NCBI GenBank assembly: GCA_016776605.1
Contig: JADHTB010000005.1
Coordinates: 186,001 to 250,000, forward strand
Length of the DNA: 64,000 bases
Direction: 5' to 3'
Origin: Alphaproteobacteria bacterium
GTDB taxonomy: Bacteria; Pseudomonadota; Alphaproteobacteria; GCA-2731375
Shown here: one piece after another, positions 16,501 to 27,100 of the stretch
Layout: each line of letters starts with the position of its first letter
Numbering within the stretch: the first letter of the stretch is position 1
Program-made: the position numbers and the translations under genes
Notes under the pieces: generated by a model
Told to the model about the DNA's origin: nothing
The model's database searches: none
The model's input: only the letters and a program-made list of their open reading frames with translations

Positions 16501-17394
16501 ATGGACGCCGATGCTATTTTAGATCGCCGGCGGCTGAAGCGGCGCCTGGTCTTCTGGCGGGTCGTCGCCGCCCTGGCGGTGATGGTGCTAATCGCCGTTG
16601 GCATTGGAAAATACTATACCCGCGGCGAATTCCATGTCGCGCGGTTGTCGATCGACGGCTTCATTTCGGAAGATATTGAGCGTGGCGAGGCGATCGACGA
16701 TTTGCTGGAGGAAGACAAGGTGCGGGCGGTCATCGTCCGCATCAACAGCCCTGGCGGCACCACCGCCGGATCGGAACAGATTTATCATGCCTTGCGGCGG
16801 GTGGCGGCGAAAAAGCCCATGGTCGCGGTGATCAGCACCATCGGCACGTCGGGCGGTTATATTGTCGCCATCGCCGCCGATCATATCGTCGCCATGGAGA
16901 CCTCATTGACCGGCTCCATCGGCGTGTTATTCCAGACGGCGGAATTCACCGGTTTATTGAAAAAATTGGGCATCGCGCCGATCTCCTTAAAAAGTTCACC
17001 CCTGAAGGGGCAACCCTCGCCGCTCGAACCGCTTACGGAAGAGTCGGAGAAAGCCCTGCGTATTCTGTTGGAAGACAGCTATGACTGGTTTGCCGGACTG
17101 GTGCGGGATCGGCGCGAATTTAACCCCGAGGAATTAAAACAGGCCGCGGATGGCCGGGTTTTCAGTGGCCGTCAGGCGATCAAGCTGCGCCTGATTGATG
17201 CCCTGGGCGGCGAGCGGGAAGCCCGGGCTTGGCTGAAAGATCGCCACGGCGTTGCCATTGATCTGCCAATCGTCGATGTGCGTTGGGGCGAACAGTCCAG
17301 TTTGCTTGCCCGGACGCTTGACACGGTAGGCGGAAATCTGTTTAAGAATGAACGACTTACCCTTGGCGGGCTGTTATCGGTTTGGCAGCCTTGA
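16501..17394 (+). CDS. sppA: Signal peptide peptidase SppA (S49 family)
   Basis: A 297-aa short-form S49 serine protease. An N-terminal membrane anchor lies at about residues 17-38 (VVAALAVMVLIAVGIG), followed by the protease domain. The nucleophile Ser sits in GTSGGYIVAIAAD, the general-base Lys in SSPLKGQPSP, and INSPGGTT is the usual oxyanion region. It degrades cleaved signal peptides at the periplasmic face of the inner membrane. GGGAG lies six bases before the ATG. It follows rpsA by 72 bp, a common arrangement in alphaproteobacteria. Confidence 0.94.
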   Translation: MDADAILDRRRLKRRLVFWRVVAALAVMVLIAVGIGKYYTRGEFHVARLSIDGFISEDIERGEAIDDLLEEDKVRAVIVRINSPGGTTAGSEQIYHALRRVAAKKPMVAVISTIGTSGGYIVAIAADHIVAMETSLTGSIGVLFQTAEFTGLLKKLGIAPISLKSSPLKGQPSPLEPLTEESEKALRILLEDSYDWFAGLVRDRREFNPEELKQAADGRVFSGRQAIKLRLIDALGGEREARAWLKDRHGVAIDLPIVDVRWGEQSSLLARTLDTVGGNLFKNERLTLGGLLSVWQP

Positions 17395-17411
17395 AGGGGG
17401 CGCCGGGATTG

Positions 17412-17524
17412 TTTTGAACACGGTCTTATGAAAATGGTCTTTCGAACACGGTCTTTCGAACACGGTCTTTCGAACACGGTCTTTCGAACACGGTCTTTCG
17501 AACACGGTCTTTCGAACACGGTCA
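17412..17524. repeat. 14-bp tandem repeat array between sppA and ihfB
   Basis: Six perfect copies of GGTCTTTCGAACAC run from 17436 to 17519. They are preceded by degenerate half-copies (TTTTGAACAC at 17412, GGTCTTATG at 17422) and followed by GGTC. The 14-bp period is not a coding period. Each unit contains the palindrome TTCGAA. No spacers are present, so it is not a CRISPR. Confidence 0.95.
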
Positions 17525-17605
17525 TGGTTTCTTGGGGAAGTTTGCCTATACCCTCAATCGGTCACATGAGTGGGCAGCCCGAAAAGCAGGAAAGTTGAGC
17601 TGAAG

Positions 17606-17938
17606 ATGATTAAGTCTGAATTGATTGCCCGTCTTGCAGAGCAAAACCCGCACCTCTACCAGCGCGATGTGGAGCGTATCGTGACCACGGTATTCAATGA
17701 AATTACGGATGCCCTGCGGCGCGGCGACAGAGTGGAACTGCGTGGCTTCGGTGCGTTTTCGGTAAAGCGGCGGCCGAGCCGCATTGGCCGCAACCCGCGT
17801 ACCGGGGAATCCGTATCCGTAGCGGAAAAATTCGTCCCCTTCTTTAAAACCGGCAAGGAATTGCGGGAACGCCTGAACGCGCCGGGTACGGGGCAGGCAA
17901 TAACGGATGCGGATGCGGTCTCCACGACCAGTGACTAA
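17606..17938 (+). CDS. ihfB: Integration host factor subunit beta
   Basis: A 110-aa HU/IHF-family DNA-bending protein with the family core [27 protein letters not shown] and [17 protein letters not shown]. The [12 protein letters not shown] start helix and the position between rpsA/sppA and lapA identify the beta subunit rather than HU. It pairs with IHF-alpha to bend DNA at specific sites. The ATG at 17606 ([10 protein letters not shown]) gives the standard N-terminus; upstream in-frame codons from 17570 are unlikely to be used. A short Ala/Asp/Thr-rich tail extends beyond the typical end. Confidence 0.96.
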   Translation: MIKSELIARLAEQNPHLYQRDVERIVTTVFNEITDALRRGDRVELRGFGAFSVKRRPSRIGRNPRTGESVSVAEKFVPFFKTGKELRERLNAPGTGQAITDADAVSTTSD

Positions 17939-17976
17939 ACGGGCAGTGACTAACCAACCAGTGACTAAACGGGCAG
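17927..17976. repeat. Direct repeat spanning the ihfB stop
   Basis: ACCAGTGACTAAACGGGCAG occurs at 17927-17946 and again at 17957-17976, a 30-bp period. The first copy contains the ihfB TAA stop. An additional GTGACTAA lies between them. Confidence 0.85.
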
Positions 17977-17983
17977 GTGCCGG

Positions 17984-18331
17984 GTGAAATTGCTCCTTTG
18001 GCTGTTACTGTTGCCGCTGACCTTGATTTTCATTGCCTTTGCGATCGCCAATCGTCACGCGGTCACCCTGTCCCTTGATCCCACACCGTTGAGCATTGAA
18101 GCCCCACTGTATGGCGCGGTTTTTGCCGGTATTTTTATCGGTTTGATCGCCGGTGGTTTGATCGCCTGGCTGCGGGCCGGGCGTTGGCGCCGGCAGTTGC
18201 GCATGGAACAGCGGAACGTACGCCGCCTGGAAGAAGAATTGCGGGCGGCCGGCAATGCGGGCCTCGCGCCAGGCGCGGAGACAAGCGGGGCGCCGAAAAG
18301 CGGTGCCACCGCGATGGTCAAGGCTGCCTGA
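17984..18331 (+). CDS. lapA: LapA domain-containing inner-membrane protein (DUF1049)
   Basis: A 115-aa protein with two hydrophobic helices (about 3-22 and 43-63) separated by the short NRHAVTLSLDPTP segment, then a basic, coiled-coil-like cytoplasmic part (WRRQLRMEQRNVRRLEEELR). This matches the LapA/DUF1049 family; in enterobacteria LapA acts with LapB in regulating LPS assembly. The GTG start at 17984 lacks a strong ribosome-binding site. The ihfB-lapA order is typical; pyrF, often next, is absent here. Confidence 0.88.
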   Translation: MKLLLWLLLLPLTLIFIAFAIANRHAVTLSLDPTPLSIEAPLYGAVFAGIFIGLIAGGLIAWLRAGRWRRQLRMEQRNVRRLEEELRAAGNAGLAPGAETSGAPKSGATAMVKAA

Positions 18332-18482
18332 TTAAGCCGATAGGGGCCGCCGAAATTGTCAGTTGCGCCACGCTTTCAAGTCAACCCCTCGCCAATGGCA
18401 CCATCGCGGCGGCGCGGCTGGTAATGCAAAACCTTTAACGGGGGCCGGGACAAAGGCAATCGTCCTTGCTATAAACCGCGCC

Positions 18483-19163
18483 ATGAATACGTCGTCCAAA
18501 ATTGTGCCCGTGGCAGCCAAAATCTGCGGTTTGAAAGACCCGGTGGCGATTGACGCCGCGGTCAGGGGCGGTGCGTCTTATGTGGGCCTGGTGTTTTATC
18601 CACGATCCCCACGGGCCGTAACGCCGGCACGGGCGCGGGAATTGGCCGCCCTTGTCCCGCCTGCGGTGAAGAAAGTGGGCCTGTTCGTCGATCCCGATGA
18701 TGCGTTGCTTGAAACGGTCCTGGCGCAAGTCCCCCTGGACATGATCCAATTGCATGGCGGAGAAAGCCCTGGGCGTGTGGCCGAAATCAGGGCCCGGATC
18801 ACGCTGCCGGCCAAGCTGGCGATATTAAAGGCGATCAAGGTCGCCAATCGCGCCGATCTGGACCTGGCGAACGATTATGACGAGATCGCCGATATGCTGC
18901 TGTTCGATGCCAAGGCGCCAACGGATATGGCCGATGCCCTGCCGGGCGGCAATGGCCTGGTGTTCGATTGGAACCTGTTGACGGGACGGCAATGGCGGCG
19001 GCCCTGGATGTTATCGGGGGGTCTGGATGCCGGCAACGTTGCCCAGGCCGTACGCATTTCCGGCGCCAGGGCGGTGGATGTTTCCACTGGCGTGGAGTCC
19101 GCGCCGGGTGTGAAAGACCCCGTCGCCATCAAAGCTTTTCTTGACGCCGTCAAGACCCTCTGA
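18483..19163 (+). CDS. trpF: Phosphoribosylanthranilate isomerase
   Basis: A 226-aa TIM-barrel enzyme that converts N-(5-phosphoribosyl)anthranilate to CdRP in tryptophan synthesis. The catalytic Cys is in AKICGL near the N-terminus and the catalytic Asp is in LLFDAKAP. The phosphate-binding ends LSGGLDAGNV and VDVSTGVESAPGVKD are present. The ATG at 18483 (MNTSSKIVPV) is chosen because the barrel begins just after it; upstream in-frame sequence is not conserved-looking. It begins the trpF-trpB-trpA-accD-folC cluster. Confidence 0.96.
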   Translation: MNTSSKIVPVAAKICGLKDPVAIDAAVRGGASYVGLVFYPRSPRAVTPARARELAALVPPAVKKVGLFVDPDDALLETVLAQVPLDMIQLHGGESPGRVAEIRARITLPAKLAILKAIKVANRADLDLANDYDEIADMLLFDAKAPTDMADALPGGNGLVFDWNLLTGRQWRRPWMLSGGLDAGNVAQAVRISGARAVDVSTGVESAPGVKDPVAIKAFLDAVKTL

Positions 19164-19180
19164 CATAGCATCGAGTGGAC

Positions 19181-20392
19181 ATGTCAAAGCCAAATTCTTA
19201 TAGAACCGGACCCGATGCGGCTGGCCGTTTCGGCAGCCACGGCGGCCGTTTTGCCGCCGAGACTCTGATGCCTTTGATATTGGAGTTGGAGGCTGCATAC
19301 CGGGCGGCCCAGGCCGACCCGAGCTTCCGCGACGAATTGGATTATTACCTGGAGCATTATGCCGGCCGGCCCAGCCCGCTGTATTTTGCCGAACGGTTGA
19401 CGGCCCATTTCGGCGGCGCCAAGATCTATTTCAAGCGTGACGAGTTGAACCATACGGGCAGTCACAAGATCAATAACTGCCTGGGCCAGATCCTGCTGGC
19501 CCGGCGCATGGGCAAGACCCGCATTATCGCCGAGACTGGCGCCGGCCAGCATGGCGTGGCCTCGGCGACCGTATCCGCCCTGTTTGGCCTGCCCTGCACG
19601 GTCTATATGGGCGAAGTGGATGTGGTACGGCAACAGCCGAACGTTTTTCGCATGAAGCTGCTGGGGGCCGAGGTGGTGCCCGTCAGTTCCGGCTCCCGCA
19701 CCCTGAAGGACGCCTTGAACGAGGCCATGCGCGACTGGGTCACCAACGTGGCCGACACATTTTATATTATCGGCACCGTGGCCGGGCCCCACCCCTATCC
19801 CGAGCTGGTGCGCGACTTTCAATCGGTGATCGGCGAAGAGGCCAAGCAGCAGATTTTGAAGGCGGAAGGCCGCCTGCCCGACACCCTGGTCGCCTGTATT
19901 GGCGGCGGCTCCAACGCCATGGGATTATTTCATCCCTTCCTGGACGATGCGGGGGTCAATATCTTTGGCGTCGAGGCAGCCGGCGATGGTATTGAAACCG
20001 GGCGTCATGCGGCCTCTATCACGGGCGGCCGCCCGGGCGTCTTGCATGGCAACCGCACCTATTTGTTGCAGGACGATGACGGCCAGATTACCGAGGCCCA
20101 TTCTATTTCCGCCGGCCTCGACTATCCCGGTATTGGCCCCGAACATGCCTGGTTGCACGACATAGGCCGGGTGAACTATGTCTCGGCCACGGACGCGGAT
20201 GCCTTGGCCGCCTTCCAATTATGCAGCAAGCTGGAAGGCATCATTCCGGCCCTGGAGCCGGCGCACGCACTGGCCCATGTGGCCAGGATCGCACCGGATT
20301 TGCCCAAGGACCATATCATCGTGATGAATATGTGCGGCCGGGGCGACAAGGATATCTTCACGGTGGCCGAGATGTTGGGGGTGGAGATATGA
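19181..20392 (+). CDS. trpB: Tryptophan synthase beta subunit
   Basis: A 403-aa PLP enzyme joining indole and serine to form tryptophan. It carries the N-terminal [15 protein letters not shown], the PLP Lys in [10 protein letters not shown], the TGAGQHGVA segment and the phosphate-binding loop IGGGSNAMG. Its length is normal. The ATG at 19181 gives the usual N-terminus; a GTG six bases upstream is possible. The stop overlaps trpA by 4 bp, consistent with assembly of an alpha2-beta2 complex. Confidence 0.97.
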   Translation: MSKPNSYRTGPDAAGRFGSHGGRFAAETLMPLILELEAAYRAAQADPSFRDELDYYLEHYAGRPSPLYFAERLTAHFGGAKIYFKRDELNHTGSHKINNCLGQILLARRMGKTRIIAETGAGQHGVASATVSALFGLPCTVYMGEVDVVRQQPNVFRMKLLGAEVVPVSSGSRTLKDALNEAMRDWVTNVADTFYIIGTVAGPHPYPELVRDFQSVIGEEAKQQILKAEGRLPDTLVACIGGGSNAMGLFHPFLDDAGVNIFGVEAAGDGIETGRHAASITGGRPGVLHGNRTYLLQDDDGQITEAHSISAGLDYPGIGPEHAWLHDIGRVNYVSATDADALAAFQLCSKLEGIIPALEPAHALAHVARIAPDLPKDHIIVMNMCGRGDKDIFTVAEMLGVEI

Positions 20393-21261
20393 CAGCCGCG
20401 CCCGCGGGCCGCGCCCGGATCGAGGCGCGCTTTGCCAAACTTCAGGCCGAGGGCCGCGCCGCCCTGGTGACTTATGTGATGTCCGGCGATCCCGATTTGG
20501 AAACCTCGGCCCAGATCATGGCCGGCCTGCCCGCCGCCGGGGCCGATATCATCGAACTGGGCATGGCTTTCACCGACCCCATGGCGGATGGCCCCTCGAT
20601 CCAGGTGGCCGGGCTGCGTGCCTTGAAGGCCGGCATCAGCTTGGCGAAAACCCTGGCCATGGCGGCTGAATTTCGCCGCCAGGATACGGCAACGCCAATT
20701 GTGCTCATGGGTTATTACAACCCCATCCATGCCTTTGGCGTGCCGGCGTTTTTGGTGGCAGCCAAGGCTGCGGGCATCGATGGCCTGATCATCGTCGATC
20801 TGCCGCCGGAGGAAGATGCGGAGCTGTGCCTGCCGGCCTTGGACGCCGGCCTTAGTTTCATTCGTCTGGCGACACCGACCACCGACGATAGGCGGCTGCC
20901 AACGGTTTTGGCCAATACTTCGGGCTTTGTCTATTATGTTTCTTATGCGGGCATCACCGGGGCGGGATCGGTGGATGCCGGTACGGTGGCAAGCGCCGTG
21001 GCGCGTATTCGCCGGCAGACTGATTTACCCATCGCTGTTGGTTTTGGTATCCGCACGCCGGAGCAGGCCTGCGATATTGCCGCCGTTGCCGATGGCGTGG
21101 TGGTGGGCACGGCTTTTACCGATGCCGTGCGCGGCAGCCTGGACGCCGATGGCAAGGCTACGGCGGCAACCGTGGCGGCGGTGCTGGATCTGACCCGTAA
21201 CCTGGCGGCCGGCGTGGCCGCGGCCCCGTGCGATGGGGCTTTAGGGGATATAACACCTTGA
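20389..21261 (+). CDS. trpA: Tryptophan synthase alpha subunit
   Basis: A 290-aa TIM barrel that cleaves indole-3-glycerol phosphate to indole and G3P. The catalytic Glu is in [10 protein letters not shown] and the catalytic Asp in [10 protein letters not shown]. The segment [12 protein letters not shown] and the phosphate site [11 protein letters not shown] are also present. The position usually occupied by Pro in PF(S/T)DP is Ala here. The ATG lies in ATGA, overlapping the trpB stop. The C-terminus extends about 20 residues beyond the usual end and its stop overlaps the accD TTG. Confidence 0.97.
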   Translation: MTAAPAGRARIEARFAKLQAEGRAALVTYVMSGDPDLETSAQIMAGLPAAGADIIELGMAFTDPMADGPSIQVAGLRALKAGISLAKTLAMAAEFRRQDTATPIVLMGYYNPIHAFGVPAFLVAAKAAGIDGLIIVDLPPEEDAELCLPALDAGLSFIRLATPTTDDRRLPTVLANTSGFVYYVSYAGITGAGSVDAGTVASAVARIRRQTDLPIAVGFGIRTPEQACDIAAVADGVVVGTAFTDAVRGSLDADGKATAATVAAVLDLTRNLAAGVAAAPCDGALGDITP

Positions 21262-22211
21262 ATTGGCTCAGTAATTTTGTCAGACCCAAGATCCAGGCCT
21301 TGGTGCGCAAGCGCGAAGTGCCCGATAATCTTTGGATCAAATGCCCCAATTGTGGTCAGATGATCCATCACAAGGAAGTTAAGCAGCGTCAATCCGTCTG
21401 TCAGCATTGCGACCATCATCTGCGCATCGGCCCCGACGACCGCTTCCCCAATCTGTTTGATGACGGTGAATTCACCATCATCGAATTGCCGGAGGTTTTG
21501 GCCGACCCGCTGAAATTCCGTGACGAACAACGCTATACGGATCGCCTGAAAGCGGCCCAAAACAAGACCGGGCAAAAGGATGCCGTCGTTGTCGCCCATG
21601 GCAAATTGGGCGGTCATGGCGCGGTAATCGCGGTGCAGAATTTTTCCTTTATGGGCGGCTCGTTGGGGCAGGGCGCGGCGGAAGCCATTATCACGGCGGC
21701 CAAATTGGCCGTTCTGCAGAAGGCGCCAATGATCATTTTTTCCGCTGCCGGTGGGGCCCGCATGCAGGAAGGCATCCTGTCCTTGATGCAACTGCCCCGG
21801 AGCACCATCGCGGTGCAAATGCTGCAAGAGGCCGGACTGCCCTACATTGCGGTTCTGACCGATCCGACCACGGGGGGCGTGACCGCCAGCTATGCCATGC
21901 TGGGCGATGTCGCGATCGCTGAACCAGGTGCGTTGATTGGTTTTGCCGGACCTCGGGTGATCGAAAACACTATTCGCGAGCGCTTGCCCGAAGGTTTCCA
22001 AAGGGCGGAATATCTGCTGGAACATGGCATGCTGGATATGGTGGTGCATCGCCATGCCCTGCGCGAAACTCTGATCAGAGTGGTTGAATTGTTGGGCAAC
22101 CGCCCGCCGTCGGCGGAGGTGATCAGCCTACCGCGGCCGGATTTGGAAATTCCCGCGCCAACGGACGCGCGGCAAAAAGGCGAGACAGGTGAACCTGGCG
22201 GCGCGGCCTGA
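21258..22211 (+). CDS. accD: Acetyl-CoA carboxylase carboxyltransferase subunit beta
   Basis: A 317-aa subunit that, with AccA, transfers carboxyl from biotin to acetyl-CoA in the first committed step of fatty acid synthesis. A four-Cys zinc finger (CPNCGQ and CQHCDHH) near residues 28-50 precedes a crotonase-like carboxyltransferase domain ([34 protein letters not shown]). The start is a TTG inside TTGA, overlapping the trpA stop, with GGGG about ten bases before. It gives the family N-terminus [11 protein letters not shown]. Confidence 0.96.
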   Translation: MNWLSNFVRPKIQALVRKREVPDNLWIKCPNCGQMIHHKEVKQRQSVCQHCDHHLRIGPDDRFPNLFDDGEFTIIELPEVLADPLKFRDEQRYTDRLKAAQNKTGQKDAVVVAHGKLGGHGAVIAVQNFSFMGGSLGQGAAEAIITAAKLAVLQKAPMIIFSAAGGARMQEGILSLMQLPRSTIAVQMLQEAGLPYIAVLTDPTTGGVTASYAMLGDVAIAEPGALIGFAGPRVIENTIRERLPEGFQRAEYLLEHGMLDMVVHRHALRETLIRVVELLGNRPPSAEVISLPRPDLEIPAPTDARQKGETGEPGGAA

Positions 22212-23547
22212 ATTATCAGGCCCGGTGCCGTGCGAGGCGATCCTGGCGCGGTTGATCCGGCTGCATCCAAAGCTGATTGATCTTTCTTTAGGGCGTTTGC
22301 AGCTGCTACTGAAAAAGCTGGGCCATCCCGAGCGCCACCTGCCCCCCGTGGTGCATGTGGCGGGGACCAATGGCAAGGGTTCGACCATTGCCTATCTGCG
22401 GGCCGCCCTGGAGGCGTCGGGGCAACGAGTCCACGTCCTGACCTCGCCGCACCTCGTGCGCTTCAACGAACGCATCCGTCTCGGCGGCCGTTTGATATCC
22501 GATGAGAATTTGATCGCGGTGCTGCAGGCCTGCGAAGTGGCCAACGGTGATGACCCCATTACCTATTTCGAGGTGACGACGGCGGCGGCTTTTTTGGCGT
22601 TTCGCGACAGCCCGGCGGATATCCTGCTGCTGGAAACCGGCCTGGGTGGACGCCTGGATGCCACCAATGTAATCGACCGGCCCCTGTTGACGGCAATTAC
22701 CACCGTCTCACTGGACCATCAAAATTTCCTGGGCGACAGCCTGGCCGAAATCGCCGCCGAAAAGGCCGGTATTTTGAAGCCGGGGGTAACCGGCGTAATC
22801 GGCCAACAGATGCCCGAGGCGGCGCGGGTCATCGATGCCGAAGCGGCCAAGGTCGGCGCCAAGCTGTTGCGTCAAGGCCATGACTGGCAGGTGGAAGCAC
22901 ACGATGGCCAGCTACATTTGCAATCAAACAGGGGCGAATTAAGGCTACCCCTGCCGGGCCTGAATGGTGTGCATCAATTGCAAAATGCCGGTCTTGCCCT
23001 GACTTGTCTGCAAAACTTAGCGGGCTTTTCCCCCTCCGCCCAAGACATGGCCGCCGGCCTGACCACGGCACAATGGCCGGGCCGCCTGCAGCGGCTGCGG
23101 CACGGCCCACTATGTGAGAGGTTGGGACCCGAAAGCGAGTTATGGCTGGATGGCGGCCACAATCCCGGGGCCGGCGCCGCCCTGGCCCAGACTCTGGCCG
23201 GCTGGAAAGCGCGGGATGATGGGCCGCGGCCCCTGCACCTGATCGTTGGCATGTTGAACCACAAGGATGTGGTCAACTTCCTCGCGCCCTTCCGTTCCCT
23301 GAAGCCAACGCTGCATGCCGTCGCCATACCATTCGAAGATGCCGCCATGACGCCGGCGCAAATAGTCCAGGCGGCCACGGCCCAAGGCCTTGACGCATCG
23401 CCTGCTGAAAGTGTGGCGCAAGCATTAGACCGGATTGCACGGACACAAGGCGAAGACCTGGCCCCCAGAGTGCTGATTTGCGGCACGCTTTACCTTGCCG
23501 GCAGCGTCCTGGCGACCAACCCACAAGACGAGATGAAGTTAGATTAG
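22189..23547 (+). CDS. folC: Bifunctional folylpolyglutamate/dihydrofolate synthase
   Basis: A 452-aa Mur-ligase-family enzyme that adds glutamate to dihydropteroate and tetrahydrofolates. The ATP loop [11 protein letters not shown], the [12 protein letters not shown] segment, [12 protein letters not shown] and the C-terminal [10 protein letters not shown] are present. It starts at a GTG with AAAAAGGCGAG upstream and overlaps the accD end by 23 bp. It is the last gene of the trp-acc-fol cluster. A palindromic repeat follows in place of a classical terminator. Confidence 0.96.
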   Translation: MNLAARPELSGPVPCEAILARLIRLHPKLIDLSLGRLQLLLKKLGHPERHLPPVVHVAGTNGKGSTIAYLRAALEASGQRVHVLTSPHLVRFNERIRLGGRLISDENLIAVLQACEVANGDDPITYFEVTTAAAFLAFRDSPADILLLETGLGGRLDATNVIDRPLLTAITTVSLDHQNFLGDSLAEIAAEKAGILKPGVTGVIGQQMPEAARVIDAEAAKVGAKLLRQGHDWQVEAHDGQLHLQSNRGELRLPLPGLNGVHQLQNAGLALTCLQNLAGFSPSAQDMAAGLTTAQWPGRLQRLRHGPLCERLGPESELWLDGGHNPGAGAALAQTLAGWKARDDGPRPLHLIVGMLNHKDVVNFLAPFRSLKPTLHAVAIPFEDAAMTPAQIVQAATAQGLDASPAESVAQALDRIARTQGEDLAPRVLICGTLYLAGSVLATNPQDEMKLD

Positions 23548-23581
23548 GGGGACGGGCGGTTCAGCCCATCGCAAAACGTCC

Positions 23582-23678
23582 TCGAGCATTTTCATTCTGA
23601 AAATGCTCGTATCTTTAGAGCAATTTTTCCAATCACTTAGAATCGCTTCGCGATTCTCATTAATTCGGAATTGCTCTA
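23582..23678. repeat. MITE-like double-hairpin element, copy A
   Basis: A 93-bp element (23584-23676). It begins with the perfect hairpin GAGCATTTTCA-TTC-TGAAAATGCTC, followed by a second nested hairpin with outer arms AGAGCAATT / AATTGCTCT and inner AGAATCG-CTTCG-CGATTCT. It lies between convergent folC and trxA and includes the trxA stop codon at its right edge. It is the same sequence as copies B and C but about 6 bp shorter in the linker. The right flank is TA, the left flank TC. Confidence 0.92.
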
Positions 23679-23996
23679 TATCGATTCCTCGATCCATTCC
23701 TGGATTTTGCCCTTGGGCAGGGCGCCGACTTTCATGGAGGCGACTTCGCCATCCTTGAACAGCATCAAGGTGGGGATACCGCGCACCCCATATTTTGCCG
23801 GGATGGACGGATTGTCGTCGATGTTCACCTTGGCGATCGTTACCCTATCGCCCAGTTCGTTGGCGATATCTTCCAGCGCCGGGGCGATCTGTTTGCAGGG
23901 GCCGCACCATTCGGCCCAAAAATCCACCACTACGGGGCCCTTGGCTTTAAGAACGTCGTTTTCAAACGTGTCATCGGATACGGGCTTGGTCGTCAT
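23676..23996 (-). CDS. trxA: Thioredoxin
   Basis: A 106-aa thioredoxin with the WCGPC active site (DFWAEWCGPCKQIAP), the cis-Pro loop RGIPTLMLFKDG and a standard length. It is a cytosolic disulfide reductase. It follows addA on the same strand by about 120 bp, as is common in alphaproteobacteria. The TAG stop lies at the edge of repeat copy A, so the final residues (EWIEESI) abut the inserted element. Confidence 0.96.
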   Translation of the reverse strand: MTTKPVSDDTFENDVLKAKGPVVVDFWAEWCGPCKQIAPALEDIANELGDRVTIAKVNIDDNPSIPAKYGVRGIPTLMLFKDGEVASMKVGALPKGKIQEWIEESI

Positions 23997-24115
23997 GGTC
24001 TATTCCAGTTCTTTGTTGCAGCGTAATCCCAACGAGGCAGATTTATCGCAGCCGCCCCTTTGCTGCGTAGATAACTTATCCTAGCCTAAAAAGGTAGGTA
24101 GACAGGGGGTGCGCG

Positions 24116-27100
24116 TCAAGGCGAATAGGCAGATAAAATGGTCTCATCAATCGCCATTAAATTTGGCCCATCGGTCCATAAAAGCGCGCAACGCACTGTT
24201 TTATCGGGATAAATTTCCATCAATGCGGCGCGATAACTTGCTAATTGCCGCAAGTAAGCCACCTCAACCTCTGTTACCTGCAAGGGCGGCGGGCGGTTGG
24301 TTTTATAGTCAACCACCAGAATTTCCGAATCGGTAATCAGCACCCGATCGACCTGGCCGCTGACCACGCGCCCGGACAATAGCGCCGTCAACGCCACCTC
24401 GGCCCGGGACCCCGGACCAAAGATCGGGGCGAAATCCGGATGCCGCAATACCGCCATGGTCTCGGCTAGAATCTCCTGCTGTTGCGCTGGATCCATAACA
24501 TGTGCCGGCAGGGCCAGATAGCGCGCGGCGGCGGCCTCGCGCAGCCCCTCTGCCTGGTCGGGCAGGCTTTGCAACAGACGATGGATGTGGTTGCCCCGCT
24601 GGAAGCGGGCCTGACCGCCGTCGGCGAGGGGACTAGCCACGCTGGGCTCGGACTCTTCCAGGCGCGAAGGGGCCAGCGGCCGGGGCGGCACCGGTTCCCT
24701 TGGCGCCGGCCGGCTGGCCCAGTCGGGTAAACTTTGGCGTACCGGTTTGACAGCGGCCTCCGGTGCGGGCGGCTCCTTGCTCTGGGCGCTGTGCAGGCGC
24801 ATGCCGCCTGCCAGTTCCGCCGGCTCTACGATTTCAGGCAACGCAGCCAGGGCGCGCCAGGCCATGTCATACCAGCAATGGTCCTTGCGTCCGCTTTTGC
24901 CTTCGAAGCCACAGATATACAGCCGGTCCGCCGCCCGGGTCAGGGCGACATAGAACAGCCGGCGGTATTCCCGGTCCCGGGCCTGTTCCGCATCCGCGCG
25001 GGCCTGCTGCATCACCCCTTCTTCCATGGCGCGGATCGGCGCCCACAGGGGCGTTGGCCTACTAATTGGGGCCTTATCGCCGCCATCGGCGTTTATTGCG
25101 GGCCATAACAGCGCCGGTGTTTTATCCGGTACCCGAACCGTATCGGCCAGAAAGACGATGGGGGCTTCCAGGCCCTTGGCGCCATGCACGGTCATCACCC
25201 GGACCTGGTCCTGGCCTTGTTCCAGGTCCCGCTTGATCTGGGTCTCGCCCCTTTCCAGCCAATGCAAAAAACCTTCCAGGCTGGGGGCATGGTCCCGTTC
25301 GTAGGAGAGGGCCAGGTCGAGGAATTCGTTAATCGGATCGTTGGCGTCCTGGCCCAGGCGTGCCAGGATCCGCCGTCTACCCCCACCGGCCCCCAGCAGT
25401 TCCGCGTAAAGTTCGAACGGCGGCTTGAAATCAACCTGGGCCAACAGGGCGGCCAGCGCCTGGAAGGCTTCCTCCTCGGGCCGTGCTCTCAGCGCGGCCC
25501 AAAGGCTATCCGGGCGGCCATGAGCCAAGTCAAACAATTGGTCGTCGTCCCAGCCAATCAGCGGCCCTTTCAGAACCACGGCCAAATTCAAATCATCCTC
25601 CGGCAACAACAGAAAACGGCCCAGGGCGATCAGGTCCATGACCGCCAATTGTTCGGTCAGAACCATCCGGTCGACACCGGCGACGGGAATGCCACGGCGT
25701 TTCAACTCCCGCACCATGGTTTCGACAAAGCTGGCGCGCCGTTGTACCAGGATCAGAATATCGCCTGGGCCAATGGGCCGGCCCCTCGCCACCAGCATTT
25801 CCTTTTGCTCTATCCATTGCGCGATCCGGTCGGCGATAGCCGCCGCCAGGCGGGCCACGGGGCTGTCTGAATAGAGTTGCTTTATGGGCAGCGCCCAGGG
25901 GTCTTGTTCCTCTACTTCGCGGGGCTGTTCGGTCGGCCATATTTCCACCAACCCCGCCTCGTCGGCGCGGTTAGGGATATGGCGGATGGCCTCATGATCG
26001 CCGAAAATCAGGCCGTCGCTGGCCGCGGGATCAGCGAATATGGCGTTGACCGCCTCCAACACCGCCGGGGTGGAGCGGAAGGACAAGGCCAACTCCACCG
26101 GTTGCCAACGCCTCTTGGCCGCCCCGATACGGGCTGCGAAATGATTGCGCATGGCCTGAAAGGCGGTGGGATCGGCGCGCTGGAAACTATAGATGGATTG
26201 TTTGACATCGCCGACCGCGAACAGGGTTCGGCCCGTGGCCTTGGCGCTGTCATCGCCGTCTTCGTAAGCCCCTTCGCCGGTGAAAAACTCATCGGCCAGG
26301 GTCTGCACCACTTGCCATTGTTCGGGATTGGTATCCTGTGCCTCGTCGATCAGAATGTGATCCAGGCCGCCGTCCAGTTTGTAGAGCACCCAATCGGTAC
26401 TGGCTCCTTCCAACAACAGAAAGCCCGCCTTTAGCACCAGATCGTCATAGTCCAGCAGTGCCTGGCGTTGTTTTTCACCGGCGTAGGCCGCGATCATCCG
26501 TGCGCCCAGACGTAACAACAATTCGGTGGCGGCGGCGACGCGCGCGGCGTTTCGCCGCTGGCGGACCGTTTCGAGGCGGGCGCATTCCTTTGCCAGAATA
26601 TTCGCGCCATCGGCCATTGCCGCCATGGTCTTCTTGGTCAGGGGATTGGCGTAGGGCGTACCCTGGCCATCCTTGGTGAAAAAGCCCGCCAGATAGCGAT
26701 CGAATTGGTTCACCCTGTCCTCGGGCGCGGCCTGCCAGTCGGCGATGGCCTGGCCATGGCGGCTCTCAAGTTTGCCGCCCTGGAGCATCAGACCGGCGAT
26801 CCGGACCAGGCCCGGACCGTCGAAATGTGCCGCCTGCGCCGCCGTGCCCAGGATGGCGGCTTCGTCCTCACCATCGGCCAGATCAAGGGCCCGGCGCACA
26901 TCCCGCAGCAGGCCATCAATGCCACCCGGCCGGTCCAACAGCCGTTGCAGGCGGCCGCGGTCTGCTGACAAGGCGCCCATCAGATTACCGAAAGTCTGCT
27001 GATCGACCAGGGCGGTCAGTTCCGCGACCAGCGGCGCCGGCTCCCCGGCATCCTGTTCCAGCACCTGTTCCAGGGCGGCTTGCAGCACCTGACCCGCCTG

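Noticed and set aside
17436-17519. CRISPR-like array
   Set aside because: Units are directly adjacent with no spacers, and no cas genes are present.
17172-17525. Minus-strand frame reading the 14-bp repeats as an Arg/Lys-rich repeat protein
   Set aside because: The 14-bp period shifts frame each unit, and the frame runs antisense into sppA with no start signal.
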